The notes under the pieces: generated by a model
What the model saw: only the letters and a program-made list of their open reading frames with translations
What the model was told of the DNA's origin: nothing
The model's database searches: none
DNA from: an uncultured Clostridia bacterium
GTDB lineage: Bacteria; Bacillota; Clostridia; Oscillospirales; Acutalibacteraceae
Direction: 5' to 3'
NCBI GenBank assembly: GCA_945912145.1
Contig: CAMEBF010000002.1
Coordinates: 62,001 to 126,000, forward strand
Length of the DNA stretch: 64,000 bases
In this document: piece after piece, positions 1 through 9,014 of the stretch
Numbering within the stretch: position 1 is the stretch's first letter
Layout of the letters: each line of letters begins with the position of its first letter
Program-made: the position numbers and the translations under genes

Positions 1-2
1 GC

Positions 3-482
3 AGCACCTCCAACGTCCCCATTATCATGCTCTCCGCCAAAGGCGAGACGTTTGACAAGGTTCTGGGGCTTGAGTTAGGTGCTGACGACTACATCGTCAA
101 GCCGTTTGAGACAAAAGAAGTGCTGGCTCGCATCAAAGCGGTGCTCAGACGTTCCGCCTCCTCGGCAGCCGAACAAATTAAAGAGGTGCATTACGACAAG
201 CTCTCCATCAATCTGACCAACTATGAGCTCAAGGTCAACGGCGTGCAGGTCGATACGCCGCCGAAGGAGCTGGAACTGATCTTCCATCTGGCGAGCAATC
301 CGAACCGCGTCTTCACGAGAGATCAGCTTCTCGACGAGGTCTGGGGGTTTGATTACTACGGCGATTCCAGAACGGTCGACGTTCACGTCAAGAGACTCCG
401 CGAAAAGCTCGAAGGCGTCTCCGATAAATGGGAGCTGAAAACCGTCTGGAGCGTTGGCTATAAATTCGAGACAAAAGAATAA
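3..482 (+). CDS. OmpR-family response regulator (5' end cut off by window)
   Basis: C-terminal part of a response regulator. The frame is open from base 3, so the start and the phosphoacceptor Asp lie outside the window. The receiver end is seen as IIMLSAKGE and the conserved Lys in DDYIVKPF, followed by a winged-helix DNA-binding domain with the typical TPPKELELIFHLASNPNRV and SRTVDVHVKRLREKL motifs that place it in the OmpR/PhoB group. It is followed after 14 bases by a membrane histidine kinase and then an HtrA protease, which suggests an envelope-stress circuit of the CssRS/CiaRH kind; that assignment is inference from context only. Confidence 0.93.
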   Translation, partial: STSNVPIIMLSAKGETFDKVLGLELGADDYIVKPFETKEVLARIKAVLRRSASSAAEQIKEVHYDKLSINLTNYELKVNGVQVDTPPKELELIFHLASNPNRVFTRDQLLDEVWGFDYYGDSRTVDVHVKRLREKLEGVSDKWELKTVWSVGYKFETKE

Positions 483-496
483 AAGGGGCTGACGTT

Positions 497-1996
497 ATGG
501 CTGTGCACGCAACCGCAAAACACAGACGAGGCAGTATGTTCGCCCGCTATACCACGTTCTTTGTCGCGGTTGAAATCATCAGTCTTGTCGCGTTCGGCAT
601 TGTTCTCGTCTATTTCGTGGCGGACACATGGGAAGACGAACAAAAGCAAAAGTTATTGAATTACGCGGAAAATATTGCGACTGTGTACGAAGAATACCTC
701 AACACAGACGGACAAAACGGCATGACCTATTCCGGCTTGTGCTATGCGATCTCCAGCGTCGCCACGGCCTCAAGAGCCGATATTTACATTACAGACGATC
801 AGGGAAACATCATTCTCTGCCGCGATATGGCAAACGATCCCGGCGAACTGACCTGCAAAGCTCATTCCGGCATCAGGATCCCCGGAGAAATCTATACGGG
901 CATTCTGGCGGACGGCGCGATGGCGACAAAAGGAACTCTCGGCGACGTCTATAGTGAAGAATGCTTCATCTCGGCCATAACCGCCCAGAAGAGCTACGGC
1001 GAAACGCCCGACGGCATTGTCTTTGCTGTTCAGAGCAAAGAAATCGGTCTCAGACCATATCTGAGCAACTTTTTACAGATCTATATCATGGCGGCCATGA
1101 TCCTGATCCTGGTAACGGGACTGATCATGTACGTTTCCACCTATACCATGACGCGCCCGCTGCGTGAGATTTCCGAAGCGACGAAGCAATACGCAAAGGG
1201 CGATTTTTCATACCGAATTCCGCGGGATGGCAATGGTTCTGTCCGTGAATTCGACGAACTGGCGGCTGCCGTCAACTCCATGGCGGACGACCTGGAACAG
1301 CTTGAAAACACAAGAACCAACTTCATCGCCAATGTTTCGCACGAATTAAAGACACCCATGACCACCATCGGCGGATTTATCGACGGTATCTTAGACGGAA
1401 CCATCGACCACGGACAGCAGGAGTATTACTTAAAAATCGTATCCGATGAAGTCAAGCGGCTGTCCCGTCTCGTCATTTCCATGCTGAATATGTCGAAGAT
1501 GGAAGCCGGCGAGCTGCGCATCAATCCCTCAAAATTTAATCTGTCGCAGCAGATTCTCAGTATTTTTCTTTCCTTTGAGCAAAAAATAGAAGATAAGGAC
1601 ATTCACGTCAAGGGGCTTGATTCTCTGACGGCTCATTATATCGAAGCCGACGCCGACATGATCAACCAGGTCTTTTACAATCTCGTTGACAACGCGGTAA
1701 AATTCACACAGAACGGCGGCGAGATTGGCGTTTTTATGAGCGAGGATGAGGAATACCTTTTCGTGACGATTCAGAACACGGGCAAGGGTATTCAGAGTGA
1801 AGACGTCGACCACATCTTTGAACGTTTTTATAAGGGTGATAAATCCCGGAGCATTGACTCCAAAAGTGCTGGATTGGGTCTATTCATCGTCAAGAGCATC
1901 GTGACACTCCATAACGGCGAAATCTCGGTCAATACCGACGACAAATATACCCGATTCACCGTCAGACTCAAGGCGAGACTGCTCAATACGTTTTAG
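497..1996 (+). CDS. Sensor histidine kinase with HAMP domain
   Basis: Partner kinase of the preceding regulator. It has a membrane segment at about residues 20-42, an extracytoplasmic sensor of about 150 residues, a second membrane segment at about 193-215, a HAMP linker (TRPLREI...), a HisKA dimerisation domain with the phosphoacceptor His282 in VSHELKTP, and a HATPase_c domain with the N box (NLVDNAVKFT), a G1 box and the GLGLFIVKSI motif. Length (499 aa) is usual for the class. The ATG at 497 has AAGGGG upstream. The sensor domain has several Cys residues, but its signal is unknown. It acts in the membrane, phosphorylating the upstream regulator; the adjacent htrA-like gene may be a target (inference). 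Confidence 0.93.
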   Translation: MAVHATAKHRRGSMFARYTTFFVAVEIISLVAFGIVLVYFVADTWEDEQKQKLLNYAENIATVYEEYLNTDGQNGMTYSGLCYAISSVATASRADIYITDDQGNIILCRDMANDPGELTCKAHSGIRIPGEIYTGILADGAMATKGTLGDVYSEECFISAITAQKSYGETPDGIVFAVQSKEIGLRPYLSNFLQIYIMAAMILILVTGLIMYVSTYTMTRPLREISEATKQYAKGDFSYRIPRDGNGSVREFDELAAAVNSMADDLEQLENTRTNFIANVSHELKTPMTTIGGFIDGILDGTIDHGQQEYYLKIVSDEVKRLSRLVISMLNMSKMEAGELRINPSKFNLSQQILSIFLSFEQKIEDKDIHVKGLDSLTAHYIEADADMINQVFYNLVDNAVKFTQNGGEIGVFMSEDEEYLFVTIQNTGKGIQSEDVDHIFERFYKGDKSRSIDSKSAGLGLFIVKSIVTLHNGEISVNTDDKYTRFTVRLKARLLNTF

Positions 1997-2047
1997 TTTA
2001 TCATGCTATCGCGATTGCACGATACTTTTATATAGTGAAAAGAGGAA

Positions 2048-3754
2048 ATGAAAATGGACGATTTATTCGGCAGCAATCAGCCGGAAAACAACGAAAACAA
2101 GCAGACAGAGGATACGATCGGATCCGATGGTCAGGGCAACACGCCCCGTACAGACGAACCGACCCCTGCATCTTCTGCCGACAATGAAGCTGAGACGTAT
2201 CAGACGCCCTATCAGCCCAAAACGGATGTCTCATACGAAACGTCTCCCCAAAACAACAACGGCTATCAGTCCCCTGACGGGTATCAGGCTCAAAACCACT
2301 ATCAGACCGGGTACGGCTATCAGAATAACAATCCGTATCAATCTCCCGACGGCTACCAGAACTACGGCGGTCAGCCGTACGGCAACGGATATTCACAGCC
2401 ACCTTACGGCAATCAGCCGTCCGGCGCGGCAAACGGATATCCGCCTGCCGGAAACGAAAAGAAGCCTAAAAAAACCGATAAGGGTATGCGCGTTTTTATC
2501 ATCATCATTGTCGCGATCATTGCGCTCGCTGCCGTGCTGATGGTTGCCATCTTCACGCGGAACACCGATAACAATGCCCAGCCCGGTAAGAATCAGGAAC
2601 AGGTTACGGACGCAGAGGGCAATCCGAACAACACGGGCAATGTCGGCTCCATAAGCGCGACCTCCAGCTCACTCGGTGCAGGAGAAGCGGCGGAAGTGGC
2701 CGGCATCGCCAAGCAGTTCAACGTCGGCATTCTGATCTACTCGAACGATTCCCTGTACACAGAGGGTTCCGGCGTTATCCTCAAAGAAGACAACGACGGC
2801 AAATATACCTACATCGTGACTTGTGCGCACGTCGTCAACTACAAAGATGTGGCGATTTCTGTTCTCATGGAGGACGGCACGGAATATCCGGCAGAGCTCA
2901 TCGGTGTGGATACGAGAACCGACCTTGCGGTCATCCGCATCGAGGCTTCGGGTCTGCCGAAAGCTGAGATCGCCGATTCTGATGAACTGATCGTCGGTCA
3001 GACCGTTTACGCGGTCGGCAATCCCGGCGGCTCGGAATTCTTCGGCTCCGTCACGAACGGTATCATTTCCGCCATTGACCGTCCCGTCAGCTCCTCTACG
3101 GGCTATGAGATGGAATGTATTCAGCATACGGCGGCCATCAACCCCGGCAACTCCGGCGGCGCACTTGTCAACGGCGAAGGCAAGCTCATCGGCATCAACT
3201 CCATGAAGATCGCTTCGACGGAATACGAAGGTATGGGCTTCTCCGTACCCTCCTCCGTTGTGATTGAAGTATTCAATTCCATCATTGACAACGGCTACGT
3301 CGCAGGCAGAGCCAAGCTTGGCATCTCCTACACCACGCCGTCCGGCTACAGCCAGACCTACGCGATGTATGTCCAGATGAAGGGGTTGCCCTCCGGCACC
3401 ATCGTCGTCGCGGAAATCTCTGAGGACAGCGATCTGGCCAAACAGGACATTCAGGAAGGCGATATGATCACAAAGGTCAACGGCAAGGAAATGACCGATT
3501 CCGGTATGCTTGCCGATATGATCGAGGATATGTCCGTCGGTGATTCGCTCACGCTTACAATTGTCCGTGTCAACACGGATAACTGGTCACAGACCGAAAA
3601 GAACGTCACCGTCAAGCTTGTCGAAGATAAAGGCTCATCCGCTTCGCAGGAACCAAACGACGACAGCGACTCCCAACAGAATCCGTTCGGAGGCTCGGGC
3701 AGCGGCGATTATGAAGACTGGTACGACTTCTTCAAACAGTATTACGGCTATTAA
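2048..3754 (+). CDS. Membrane-anchored HtrA-type serine protease with PDZ domain
   Basis: Trypsin-like S1C protease of envelope quality control. An unusual cytoplasmic tail of about 145 residues is rich in Tyr, Gln, Asn, Pro and Gly with repeated YQSPDGYQ units. A single membrane helix follows (about 149-169), so the protease lies outside the membrane. The catalytic triad is visible as His261 (TCAHVV), Asp292 (RTDLAVI) and Ser369 (NPGNSGGAL), followed by one PDZ domain (about 410-525) with the substrate-loop motif QDIQEGDMI and an acidic, Gly/Ser-rich end. Start chosen at 2048 behind AGAGG. It lies 51 bases downstream of the two-component system. HtrA/DegP proteins degrade or refold damaged exported proteins. 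Confidence 0.93.
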   Translation: MKMDDLFGSNQPENNENKQTEDTIGSDGQGNTPRTDEPTPASSADNEAETYQTPYQPKTDVSYETSPQNNNGYQSPDGYQAQNHYQTGYGYQNNNPYQSPDGYQNYGGQPYGNGYSQPPYGNQPSGAANGYPPAGNEKKPKKTDKGMRVFIIIIVAIIALAAVLMVAIFTRNTDNNAQPGKNQEQVTDAEGNPNNTGNVGSISATSSSLGAGEAAEVAGIAKQFNVGILIYSNDSLYTEGSGVILKEDNDGKYTYIVTCAHVVNYKDVAISVLMEDGTEYPAELIGVDTRTDLAVIRIEASGLPKAEIADSDELIVGQTVYAVGNPGGSEFFGSVTNGIISAIDRPVSSSTGYEMECIQHTAAINPGNSGGALVNGEGKLIGINSMKIASTEYEGMGFSVPSSVVIEVFNSIIDNGYVAGRAKLGISYTTPSGYSQTYAMYVQMKGLPSGTIVVAEISEDSDLAKQDIQEGDMITKVNGKEMTDSGMLADMIEDMSVGDSLTLTIVRVNTDNWSQTEKNVTVKLVEDKGSSASQEPNDDSDSQQNPFGGSGSGDYEDWYDFFKQYYGY

Positions 3755-3764
3755 GCAACACAAC

Positions 3765-3800
3765 AAAATGCCCTGTCCGGCAATCCGGACAGGGCATTTT
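3765..3800. terminator. Bidirectional intrinsic terminator between convergent genes
   Basis: A perfect 16-bp stem (3765-3780 with 3785-3800) with the four-base loop CAAT. The stem begins with four A and ends with four T, so it serves both the htrA-like gene (plus) and the glycosidase-like gene (minus), which converge here. Confidence 0.9.
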
Positions 3801-3816
3801 GATATCATCACAATGA

Positions 3817-5733
3817 TCAAATGTGCGAAACCTCATAGGTATCGCGCTCAAAATCAACGGTGACCTGCGTGCCGTCGGCATAGGTCGTGCGCTGACGCGA
3901 TGTGCTGCCCAAAAATTCGTGGCGCACCATTTCCTGATTCCAGAGCTTTGCCTGAAGCGCGGCAAGAGGCCGGACGCGCTCTATTTCCCGTTTCAATTCT
4001 TCCTCGGGAAGCAACTCCATATCCGCCGAACGATTGTCTGTTCCGACCTTGCCGCTGCCGGCGACATACGGATGCAGATACGGCATACCGGCATGCATGG
4101 CGCAATAGAGATCGCCATCCTCGCCCTTGGGAATGCCCCAGTTGTTCCACCAGTTCCACGGAATCATCACGCAGTCATGATAGACCAGGCTCGCCAGCGG
4201 AACGGGAATGCCGACAGCTTCGCCGTTTTCAACAGGACGCGCCATATGCGGTCCGTGGTGCACCAACGCCAGCTTATCGAGAAGCTGCATTCCGGGCTCT
4301 TCCGACGACATGATGATCCCCTTATCGTTCAGATAATCGAAGCACTTGCCGCGCCAGCGTATGCTCTCCTCACGAGAGATCCTATGCTGCGGATGGAAGC
4401 ACTCGTCGCCGGGGAAAATGGAGAATACGTCCAGATACACGCCCTGCACGTCGATGCCATGTTCTTCAAGCTCTGTGTACGTTTTTGCGACGAAAGCAGG
4501 TGCCTGCGTCGCGCACAGCACGGAATGCTCGCCGCCGTCCCAGATGGAGCAATACGGATGCTTGCCGTCAATTTCCGTGACCGCCTTTTCCATATCGAAG
4601 ACCGGGGATGTGTAATAATAATCTCGGTACTGATCGTGCAGCGCAAACACGTAGCCCAGTTCACGGCAGGTATCGGCAAGGGTTTTCATCCCGTCCCAGC
4701 CTCCGGCATCGGGACACGGCGGCAGGATATAGGGGTGCTGATTGTCGTAGCCCTGCTCTCCCCAGCCGTCGGTGTGGATATAGAGCTTATCGAGCCCGCA
4801 CGCCTTGATTTTTTTCATCTCTTCGGCGCGCTGACCGAACGTGGCGTACAGCAGGCTGTTTGTGCCGTCCTTATCGTAGAACTGCGACTTCGGCTGAATC
4901 TGCGCAAAAATCTTATGGTGCAGCACCGGACTGCCGAGCAGTTTCTCTATATTCGGATTCTTTTTGATTTTCGTTTCAAGCGACACGAACTGATTCGTCT
5001 CAATCAGGTAGCGGCGATAGTCCTTCGCGATGGTATTGTAATCGCATTCATCATGGAAAACGAAACGGAGCTTGCGCTCATAGCGAAGCTGACCGAGCGA
5101 CGAGCACCAATGCACGGAATTGACGAACGCCTGATGATGCGCAAACGACGAGAAAATACAGGCGTCATACGGCGTTTCCACAATCGCGCAGAAGCCGTGG
5201 CCGTCGCACACTCTGCCCCAGAACGGGACGTAATAATCGCCGGCGTTGATCTTGCGGAGATAATGCGTCAGCGCGAAAGTCGAGGTAAAATTCTTCCGAT
5301 AGCCGTCCGGCAGCAGGAAGCCCTGCCGCATAACGTCCACATGATAGGATGTCTCCCCTTTTTTCTCGGAGTTGAACGGCGCGGGAAAATACACCGCCTG
5401 AATATCATAGCCCGATTCGTTCTCGGCTTTGAGCGAAAACGTCACGCTATCCATCCCGGTGATTTCCGCTGTGCAGACAAGCGTGAACGGCAGCTTTTTG
5501 CCGAACGCAACGAAGTCACCGTACCGGCAGACGATCTTGTTCTCGAACTGCTGTACGTCCTTTTTCAGCGCGCTGCCGAAAGTTCGGATGGTGCTGACAT
5601 ACTTTTTCCCTACTTTTTTCCGCAGAATGATATACGGTTTTCTCCCGTCGCTGATCCAGTTGAAGCCGTTGTGGGAAACGATGTAATCCCCTGTTTTCTT
5701 CCGGAAACTGAGTTTAATATGACTTTCTGTCAT
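3817..5733 (-). CDS. Putative glycoside hydrolase, (beta/alpha)8-barrel, DUF5696-like
   Basis: A 638-residue cytoplasmic protein without signal peptide. An N-terminal beta-rich region (about 1-210) precedes a barrel-like catalytic region with strand-end motifs LYIHTDGWGEQGYD, YVFALHDQYRDYYY, GVYLDVFSIFPGDE and IIMSSEEPGM; the Asp of YLDVFS and a Glu of SSEEPG are candidate nucleophile and acid/base. The layout resembles the uncharacterised DUF5696 group, distantly like GH101 enzymes; this is recognition from memory, and the substrate is unknown. The ATG at 5733 is preferred over an in-frame GTG 18 bases upstream because AGAGGTG lies six bases before it. It stands alone, converging with the htrA-like gene. 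Confidence 0.6.
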   Translation of the reverse strand: MTESHIKLSFRKKTGDYIVSHNGFNWISDGRKPYIILRKKVGKKYVSTIRTFGSALKKDVQQFENKIVCRYGDFVAFGKKLPFTLVCTAEITGMDSVTFSLKAENESGYDIQAVYFPAPFNSEKKGETSYHVDVMRQGFLLPDGYRKNFTSTFALTHYLRKINAGDYYVPFWGRVCDGHGFCAIVETPYDACIFSSFAHHQAFVNSVHWCSSLGQLRYERKLRFVFHDECDYNTIAKDYRRYLIETNQFVSLETKIKKNPNIEKLLGSPVLHHKIFAQIQPKSQFYDKDGTNSLLYATFGQRAEEMKKIKACGLDKLYIHTDGWGEQGYDNQHPYILPPCPDAGGWDGMKTLADTCRELGYVFALHDQYRDYYYTSPVFDMEKAVTEIDGKHPYCSIWDGGEHSVLCATQAPAFVAKTYTELEEHGIDVQGVYLDVFSIFPGDECFHPQHRISREESIRWRGKCFDYLNDKGIIMSSEEPGMQLLDKLALVHHGPHMARPVENGEAVGIPVPLASLVYHDCVMIPWNWWNNWGIPKGEDGDLYCAMHAGMPYLHPYVAGSGKVGTDNRSADMELLPEEELKREIERVRPLAALQAKLWNQEMVRHEFLGSTSRQRTTYADGTQVTVDFERDTYEVSHI

Positions 5734-5757
5734 GCTGACACCTCTTAACACACAGAA

Positions 5758-5794
5758 AGCTTCCTGCGATAAGAATCTCAGGAGGCTTTTGTTT
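5758..5794. terminator. Hairpin with T-run between the ABC operon and the glycosidase gene
   Basis: AGCTTCCTG pairs with CAGGAGGCT (one G-T pair), followed on the plus strand by TTTTGTTTTTTTT. On the minus strand, the direction of both flanking genes, the trailing run is only TTCT, so termination of the ABC transporter operon here is plausible but weaker than plus-strand (antisense) termination. Confidence 0.5.
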
Positions 5795-5806
5795 TTTTTG
5801 ATACGC

Positions 5807-6592
5807 TCAGGTCAGAAGCATTCGGTCGTTATCGAGTGCTTTGCCTGACGCAATTTTGAACTGTTCGAGCAGATCGGCAACGGTGAGTTTTGCACGCTCC
5901 TCGCCGGAAACGTCGAAGATGATGCGTCCGCGATCCATCATCACGGTGCGGTTGCCCAGCTCCAACGCCGACTGCATATTGTGCGTGACCATTAAGCAGG
6001 TCAGATTTTTTTCAGCGACGATTTCAGTCGTCAGCTTCAGCACCTTTTCCGCCGTTGCGGGATCGAGTGCCGCCGTATGCTCGTCAAGGAGCAGCAGCTT
6101 CGGCGCTTGGAATGTCGCCATCATCAGCGTCAGCGCCTGACGCTGACCGCCGGAGAGGAGCCCCACCTGCTGCTGCATACGGTCTTCGAGCCCCATATCC
6201 AGAAGCGCGAGCCGCTCGCGGAAGAGCTTTTTATCGGTTTTCGACACCGTGCTGAGCCAGCCGCCGCGTCCTGCCGCCAAAGCGAGATTTTCTTCAATCG
6301 TCATGCCCGGCGCACTGCCGCGCATCGGGTCCTGAAACAAGCGTCCGATCACACGAGCCCGTTTGAATTCTGGCATCAGCGTGATGTCTGCACCGTCGAG
6401 CAGGATTTTCCCGCTGTCCGAAATGAAGCTTCCGGAAACGGCGTTGAAGAGCGTCGATTTGCCCGCGCCGTTCGCGCCGATAATGGTGACGAAATCACCG
6501 GGCGCCACATGAAGCGACAAGTCGTCGAGTGCCAGCTTCGCATTCACGGTGCCGGGATTGAAGGTTTTGGAAAGGTGAGTTACTCGGAGCAT
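5807..6592 (-). CDS. trpZ: ABC transporter ATP-binding protein, tryptophan-type importer
   Basis: ATPase subunit that powers the importer. It shows Walker A (GANGAGKST), the signature LLSGGQRQALTLM, Walker B (LLLLDEHTAALDP) and the switch His in MVTHNMQSAL. Start taken at the ATG at 6592 with GGAGGA upstream, overlapping the end of the permease gene by 13 bases, so the two are translationally coupled. With the binding protein and permease it forms the three-gene minus-strand unit controlled by the T-box. The gene name follows the TrpXYZ nomenclature used for T-box-controlled tryptophan transporters of Firmicutes; substrate specificity is inferred from the Trp specifier codon in the leader. 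Confidence 0.85.
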   Translation of the reverse strand: MLRVTHLSKTFNPGTVNAKLALDDLSLHVAPGDFVTIIGANGAGKSTLFNAVSGSFISDSGKILLDGADITLMPEFKRARVIGRLFQDPMRGSAPGMTIEENLALAAGRGGWLSTVSKTDKKLFRERLALLDMGLEDRMQQQVGLLSGGQRQALTLMMATFQAPKLLLLDEHTAALDPATAEKVLKLTTEIVAEKNLTCLMVTHNMQSALELGNRTVMMDRGRIIFDVSGEERAKLTVADLLEQFKIASGKALDNDRMLLT

Positions 6593-7515
6593 TCCGCTTC
6601 CTCCTTTCCGAAACGATGCTGCCATCTGCGTTTGAAAAGCGGTAACTGTTTTTTCAGATAAGGCGTCGCGATCGCGATGACAACGATGACCGACGATACA
6701 AGCTTGAGCATGAACGCCGGCATATTGAAGCGCAGCGCGATGGTGTAAACCAGGCGGAACACGAACGCGCCGAAGACCGCACCGACAGCCCTAAGGCCGA
6801 TCTTGCCCTTGCTGACGAAAATGCCGCCAATGAGCAGCGACGCCAAGGCTATCGTGACCATGCCCGTACCGATGTCGATGTTAACGGATTTCTGAGACTG
6901 CGCGAGAAGACAGCCGGACAGTGCCGTGAAGGAGTTCGCGATGCACAGTCCGATGATCGTCGTCATGATCGGATTGATCGAGGACGAGCGCACCATGTCG
7001 GGGTTGTTGCCCGTTGCCCGGATCGCAAGCCCCAGTCTTGTGCGCAGGAAAAGCGTCAGGAACACGACGACTAAAATCACAAAGAAGAGCGCGACAATCA
7101 ATTTATACTGACCGCTCAGAAAGGTTCCTTTCAGCAGCGACTGCATTTTGGTAAAGACCGTGTCGGTCTTATTCATATTCAGAAGCGACGAATTGCCCAT
7201 AACTGCGATATTGACGGAATACAGTGCCGTATTCACGATAATACCGGCGAGCAGGCTGTTGACGCCCATTTTCGTTTGCAGGATCGCCGTAATAAAACCG
7301 GAAAGGACACCGGCCGCCATCGCCGCAAGTACAGACAGATACGGATGCCCGGAAAGAGCGACGACCGCACCGACGGTTGCTCCCAACGTGAAGCAGCCGT
7401 CCGTGGAAAGATCGCAGACATTGAGCATGGAATAGCTCAAGAAGAGCGCCAGCACGGTCAGCGAGCTGATAAGACCGAGCTCCAACGCAGTTTGTACAAG
7501 ACTTAAAAACGACAT
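6580..7515 (-). CDS. trpY: ABC transporter permease, tryptophan-type importer
   Basis: Polytopic inner-membrane permease of the branched-chain amino acid/LivH-like class (311 aa, about eight to nine hydrophobic segments), with the characteristic LSYSMLNVCDLSTDGCFTLGA near the N-terminus and long Gly/Ala-rich helices. Only one permease is present, so it presumably acts as a homodimer. It is 16 bases downstream of the binding-protein gene and overlaps the ATPase gene. Expression is expected to follow the upstream T-box. Confidence 0.85.
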   Translation of the reverse strand: MSFLSLVQTALELGLISSLTVLALFLSYSMLNVCDLSTDGCFTLGATVGAVVALSGHPYLSVLAAMAAGVLSGFITAILQTKMGVNSLLAGIIVNTALYSVNIAVMGNSSLLNMNKTDTVFTKMQSLLKGTFLSGQYKLIVALFFVILVVVFLTLFLRTRLGLAIRATGNNPDMVRSSSINPIMTTIIGLCIANSFTALSGCLLAQSQKSVNIDIGTGMVTIALASLLIGGIFVSKGKIGLRAVGAVFGAFVFRLVYTIALRFNMPAFMLKLVSSVIVVIAIATPYLKKQLPLFKRRWQHRFGKEEAECSE

Positions 7516-7531
7516 AGACCGGTTCTCCCTG

Positions 7532-8602
7532 TTACGCTAAATCATCAAAGCTTTCCGCAGTCGTGATGCTGTTAACCTTGGTGCAGAACGGCGCGAAAGT
7601 CTCGCTGATCTCATTGAAATCATAGCCGAGCTTTTCGCAGATTTCCGTGTTGACGGTCGCCGTGCCGTTGTCGAAGGTCTTGACAGGCGTCTCGGCAGGT
7701 TTTTTGCCGTTCAGAAGAATGTCGGCGATCATATCGGCAGTCTCGACGCCGAGGTTTGCATAGTCAACGCCGTATCCGAGGAATGCGCCGTTCAGAGCGA
7801 ACGAGTCCGCGCCGGTGTAGTGCGGAATGCCCGCGTCGGCGAGAATTTCATAGATGGAAAGCTCCGCCGTCATGATGGTGTTATCCGTGGGCGTGAAGAC
7901 CGCGTCAACGCCGTCAGTAACAAGAGCTTTTGCGGCAAGTGTCACTTCGTCCACCGTCGTGCCGATACGCTCTACGTACTCAATGCCCTTGCTGTCCAGA
8001 TATTCCTTGGCGGCTGCGATGGGCGTCGCGGAGGCATCCTGACCGACGTCATAGAGAAGACCGATTTTCTTCGCTTCGGGATCGGCGGCAAAGATCAGGT
8101 TCATGATCGCATTGGTGTCGAGATAATCCGATGTACCCGTCAGGTTGCTGCCGGGCGCTTCGAGCGTATCGACAAGACCCGTAGATACGGGATCGGAAAC
8201 CGCGGCGAAGACAACGGGAATCTGATTTTCCTCCGTCGCGGTCTGCATCGCCATCGCAACCGGCGTCGCGATACCGACCATCAGGTCTACATCATCCGCG
8301 ATGAAGTTCGCGATGATCTGCGACATGACGTTGGCGTCTGCGTTGCAGTTATCGTAAGAAATTTCAAAGGTGACATTGTTCTGTTTGCCGAGCTCGGCGA
8401 GCTGCGATTTGATGTTATCGACGATCTGATTCAGAGAAGCGTCGTCCACATAGTTGCAGATGCCGACTTTATAGGTTTTGCCGGAAGCTGCGGCGGCGTC
8501 AGCCGTTGAGCCTTCGGTATCGGCCATGGGTTTGTCAGAGGCGCACGCCGCAAGGCCGAACACCAGCATGAGAGAGAGGAAAACTGCGATAAGTTTTTTC
8601 AT
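7532..8602 (-). CDS. trpX: ABC transporter substrate-binding lipoprotein, tryptophan-type
   Basis: Extracellular binding protein (356 aa) with a lipoprotein signal peptide ending in the lipobox LAAC at about residue 20, followed by a Thr/Asp/Ala linker. The mature part has the two-lobed periplasmic-binding fold of the ABC_sub_bind (DUF534, COG2984) family: YKVGICNYVDDASLNQIVDNI, VMVG-like repeats, VFAAVSDPVSTGLV and YTGADSFALNGAFLGYGVDYA. Members of this family in Firmicutes are often preceded by tryptophan T-boxes. First gene of the unit, with GAAAGG before the ATG. Confidence 0.88.
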   Translation of the reverse strand: MKKLIAVFLSLMLVFGLAACASDKPMADTEGSTADAAAASGKTYKVGICNYVDDASLNQIVDNIKSQLAELGKQNNVTFEISYDNCNADANVMSQIIANFIADDVDLMVGIATPVAMAMQTATEENQIPVVFAAVSDPVSTGLVDTLEAPGSNLTGTSDYLDTNAIMNLIFAADPEAKKIGLLYDVGQDASATPIAAAKEYLDSKGIEYVERIGTTVDEVTLAAKALVTDGVDAVFTPTDNTIMTAELSIYEILADAGIPHYTGADSFALNGAFLGYGVDYANLGVETADMIADILLNGKKPAETPVKTFDNGTATVNTEICEKLGYDFNEISETFAPFCTKVNSITTAESFDDLA

Positions 8603-8659
8603 ATGGATCGAATCCTTTCAGAATAAAATAATGTCAGAAAAATGAAGTTTGAAGATTAG

Positions 8660-8701
8660 TCAGCGGCGCGGGATGCGCCAGTCTTTCGCCAGAATAAACA
8701 C
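8660..8701 (-). CDS. Possible 13-residue leader peptide with one Trp codon
   Basis: Between the T-box terminator and trpX, AAGGAG (8711-8716) stands nine bases before a GTG that opens a 13-codon frame reading VFILAKDWRIPRR and a TGA stop. The frame has a UGG codon at position 8 and a small GCGC hairpin over its 3' end. Such a short frame behind a good ribosome site, directly ahead of a tryptophan transporter, may be a second attenuation device. Translation is not proven; it could be chance. Confidence 0.45.
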   Translation of the reverse strand: MFILAKDWRIPRR

Positions 8702-8719
8702 AGCGATCATCTCCTTAAA

Positions 8720-9008
8720 AATAAAAAATCCCATCCCTGCAAAAACTGCCGGGACAGGAACAATTACCTGCGGTGCCACCCTGCTTGACGCAATCTACAG
8801 CGTCCACTCTGCGTATACAACCATATACCTACCTTTTTTGACGGAGGGTACTACTCCGGCTTCCATACTCGAAAGACCATTCTTTCTTTCTGTTCGCCCT
8901 CAGAAGCCCATTCGGTTCTATGCTTTCTGCCGCGCTTCCACCATCCGCGACTCTCTGCGAAGAAAGGGGATACAACCTACTTACTCTTCCTCATCGGTTT
9001 ATTTACTT
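8720..9008 (-). ncRNA. T-box riboswitch, tryptophan type
   Basis: Minus-strand leader of trpXYZ. Visible parts: a Stem I region with the AGAGAGTCGCGG and GGTGGAAGCGCG segments; the specifier region GAA-TGG-GCTTCTGAGGG with codon UGG (Trp) at 8908-8910; GGAGTAGTACCCTCCG; and the antiterminator T-box AGGGTGGCACCGCAGG at about 8768-8783, whose bulge UGGC would pair with an acceptor end GCCA, as in tRNA-Trp with G73. It is followed by a terminator hairpin and a T-run. Uncharged tRNA-Trp should promote readthrough into the transporter genes. Confidence 0.92.
8722..8758 (-). terminator. T-box attenuator terminator
   Basis: TCCCGGCA pairs with TGCAGGGA (one mismatch) around a short T-rich loop, followed on the minus strand by a run of six T and TATTTTTA. 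It is the alternative to the antiterminator fold. Confidence 0.75.
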
Positions 9009-9014
9009 ATCCGC

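Noticed and set aside
3823-5748. Long open frame on the plus strand opposite the glycosidase-like gene
   Set aside because: It mirrors the opposite gene, gives a basic, Arg/His-rich sequence without motifs and has no ribosome site; a side effect of codon bias.
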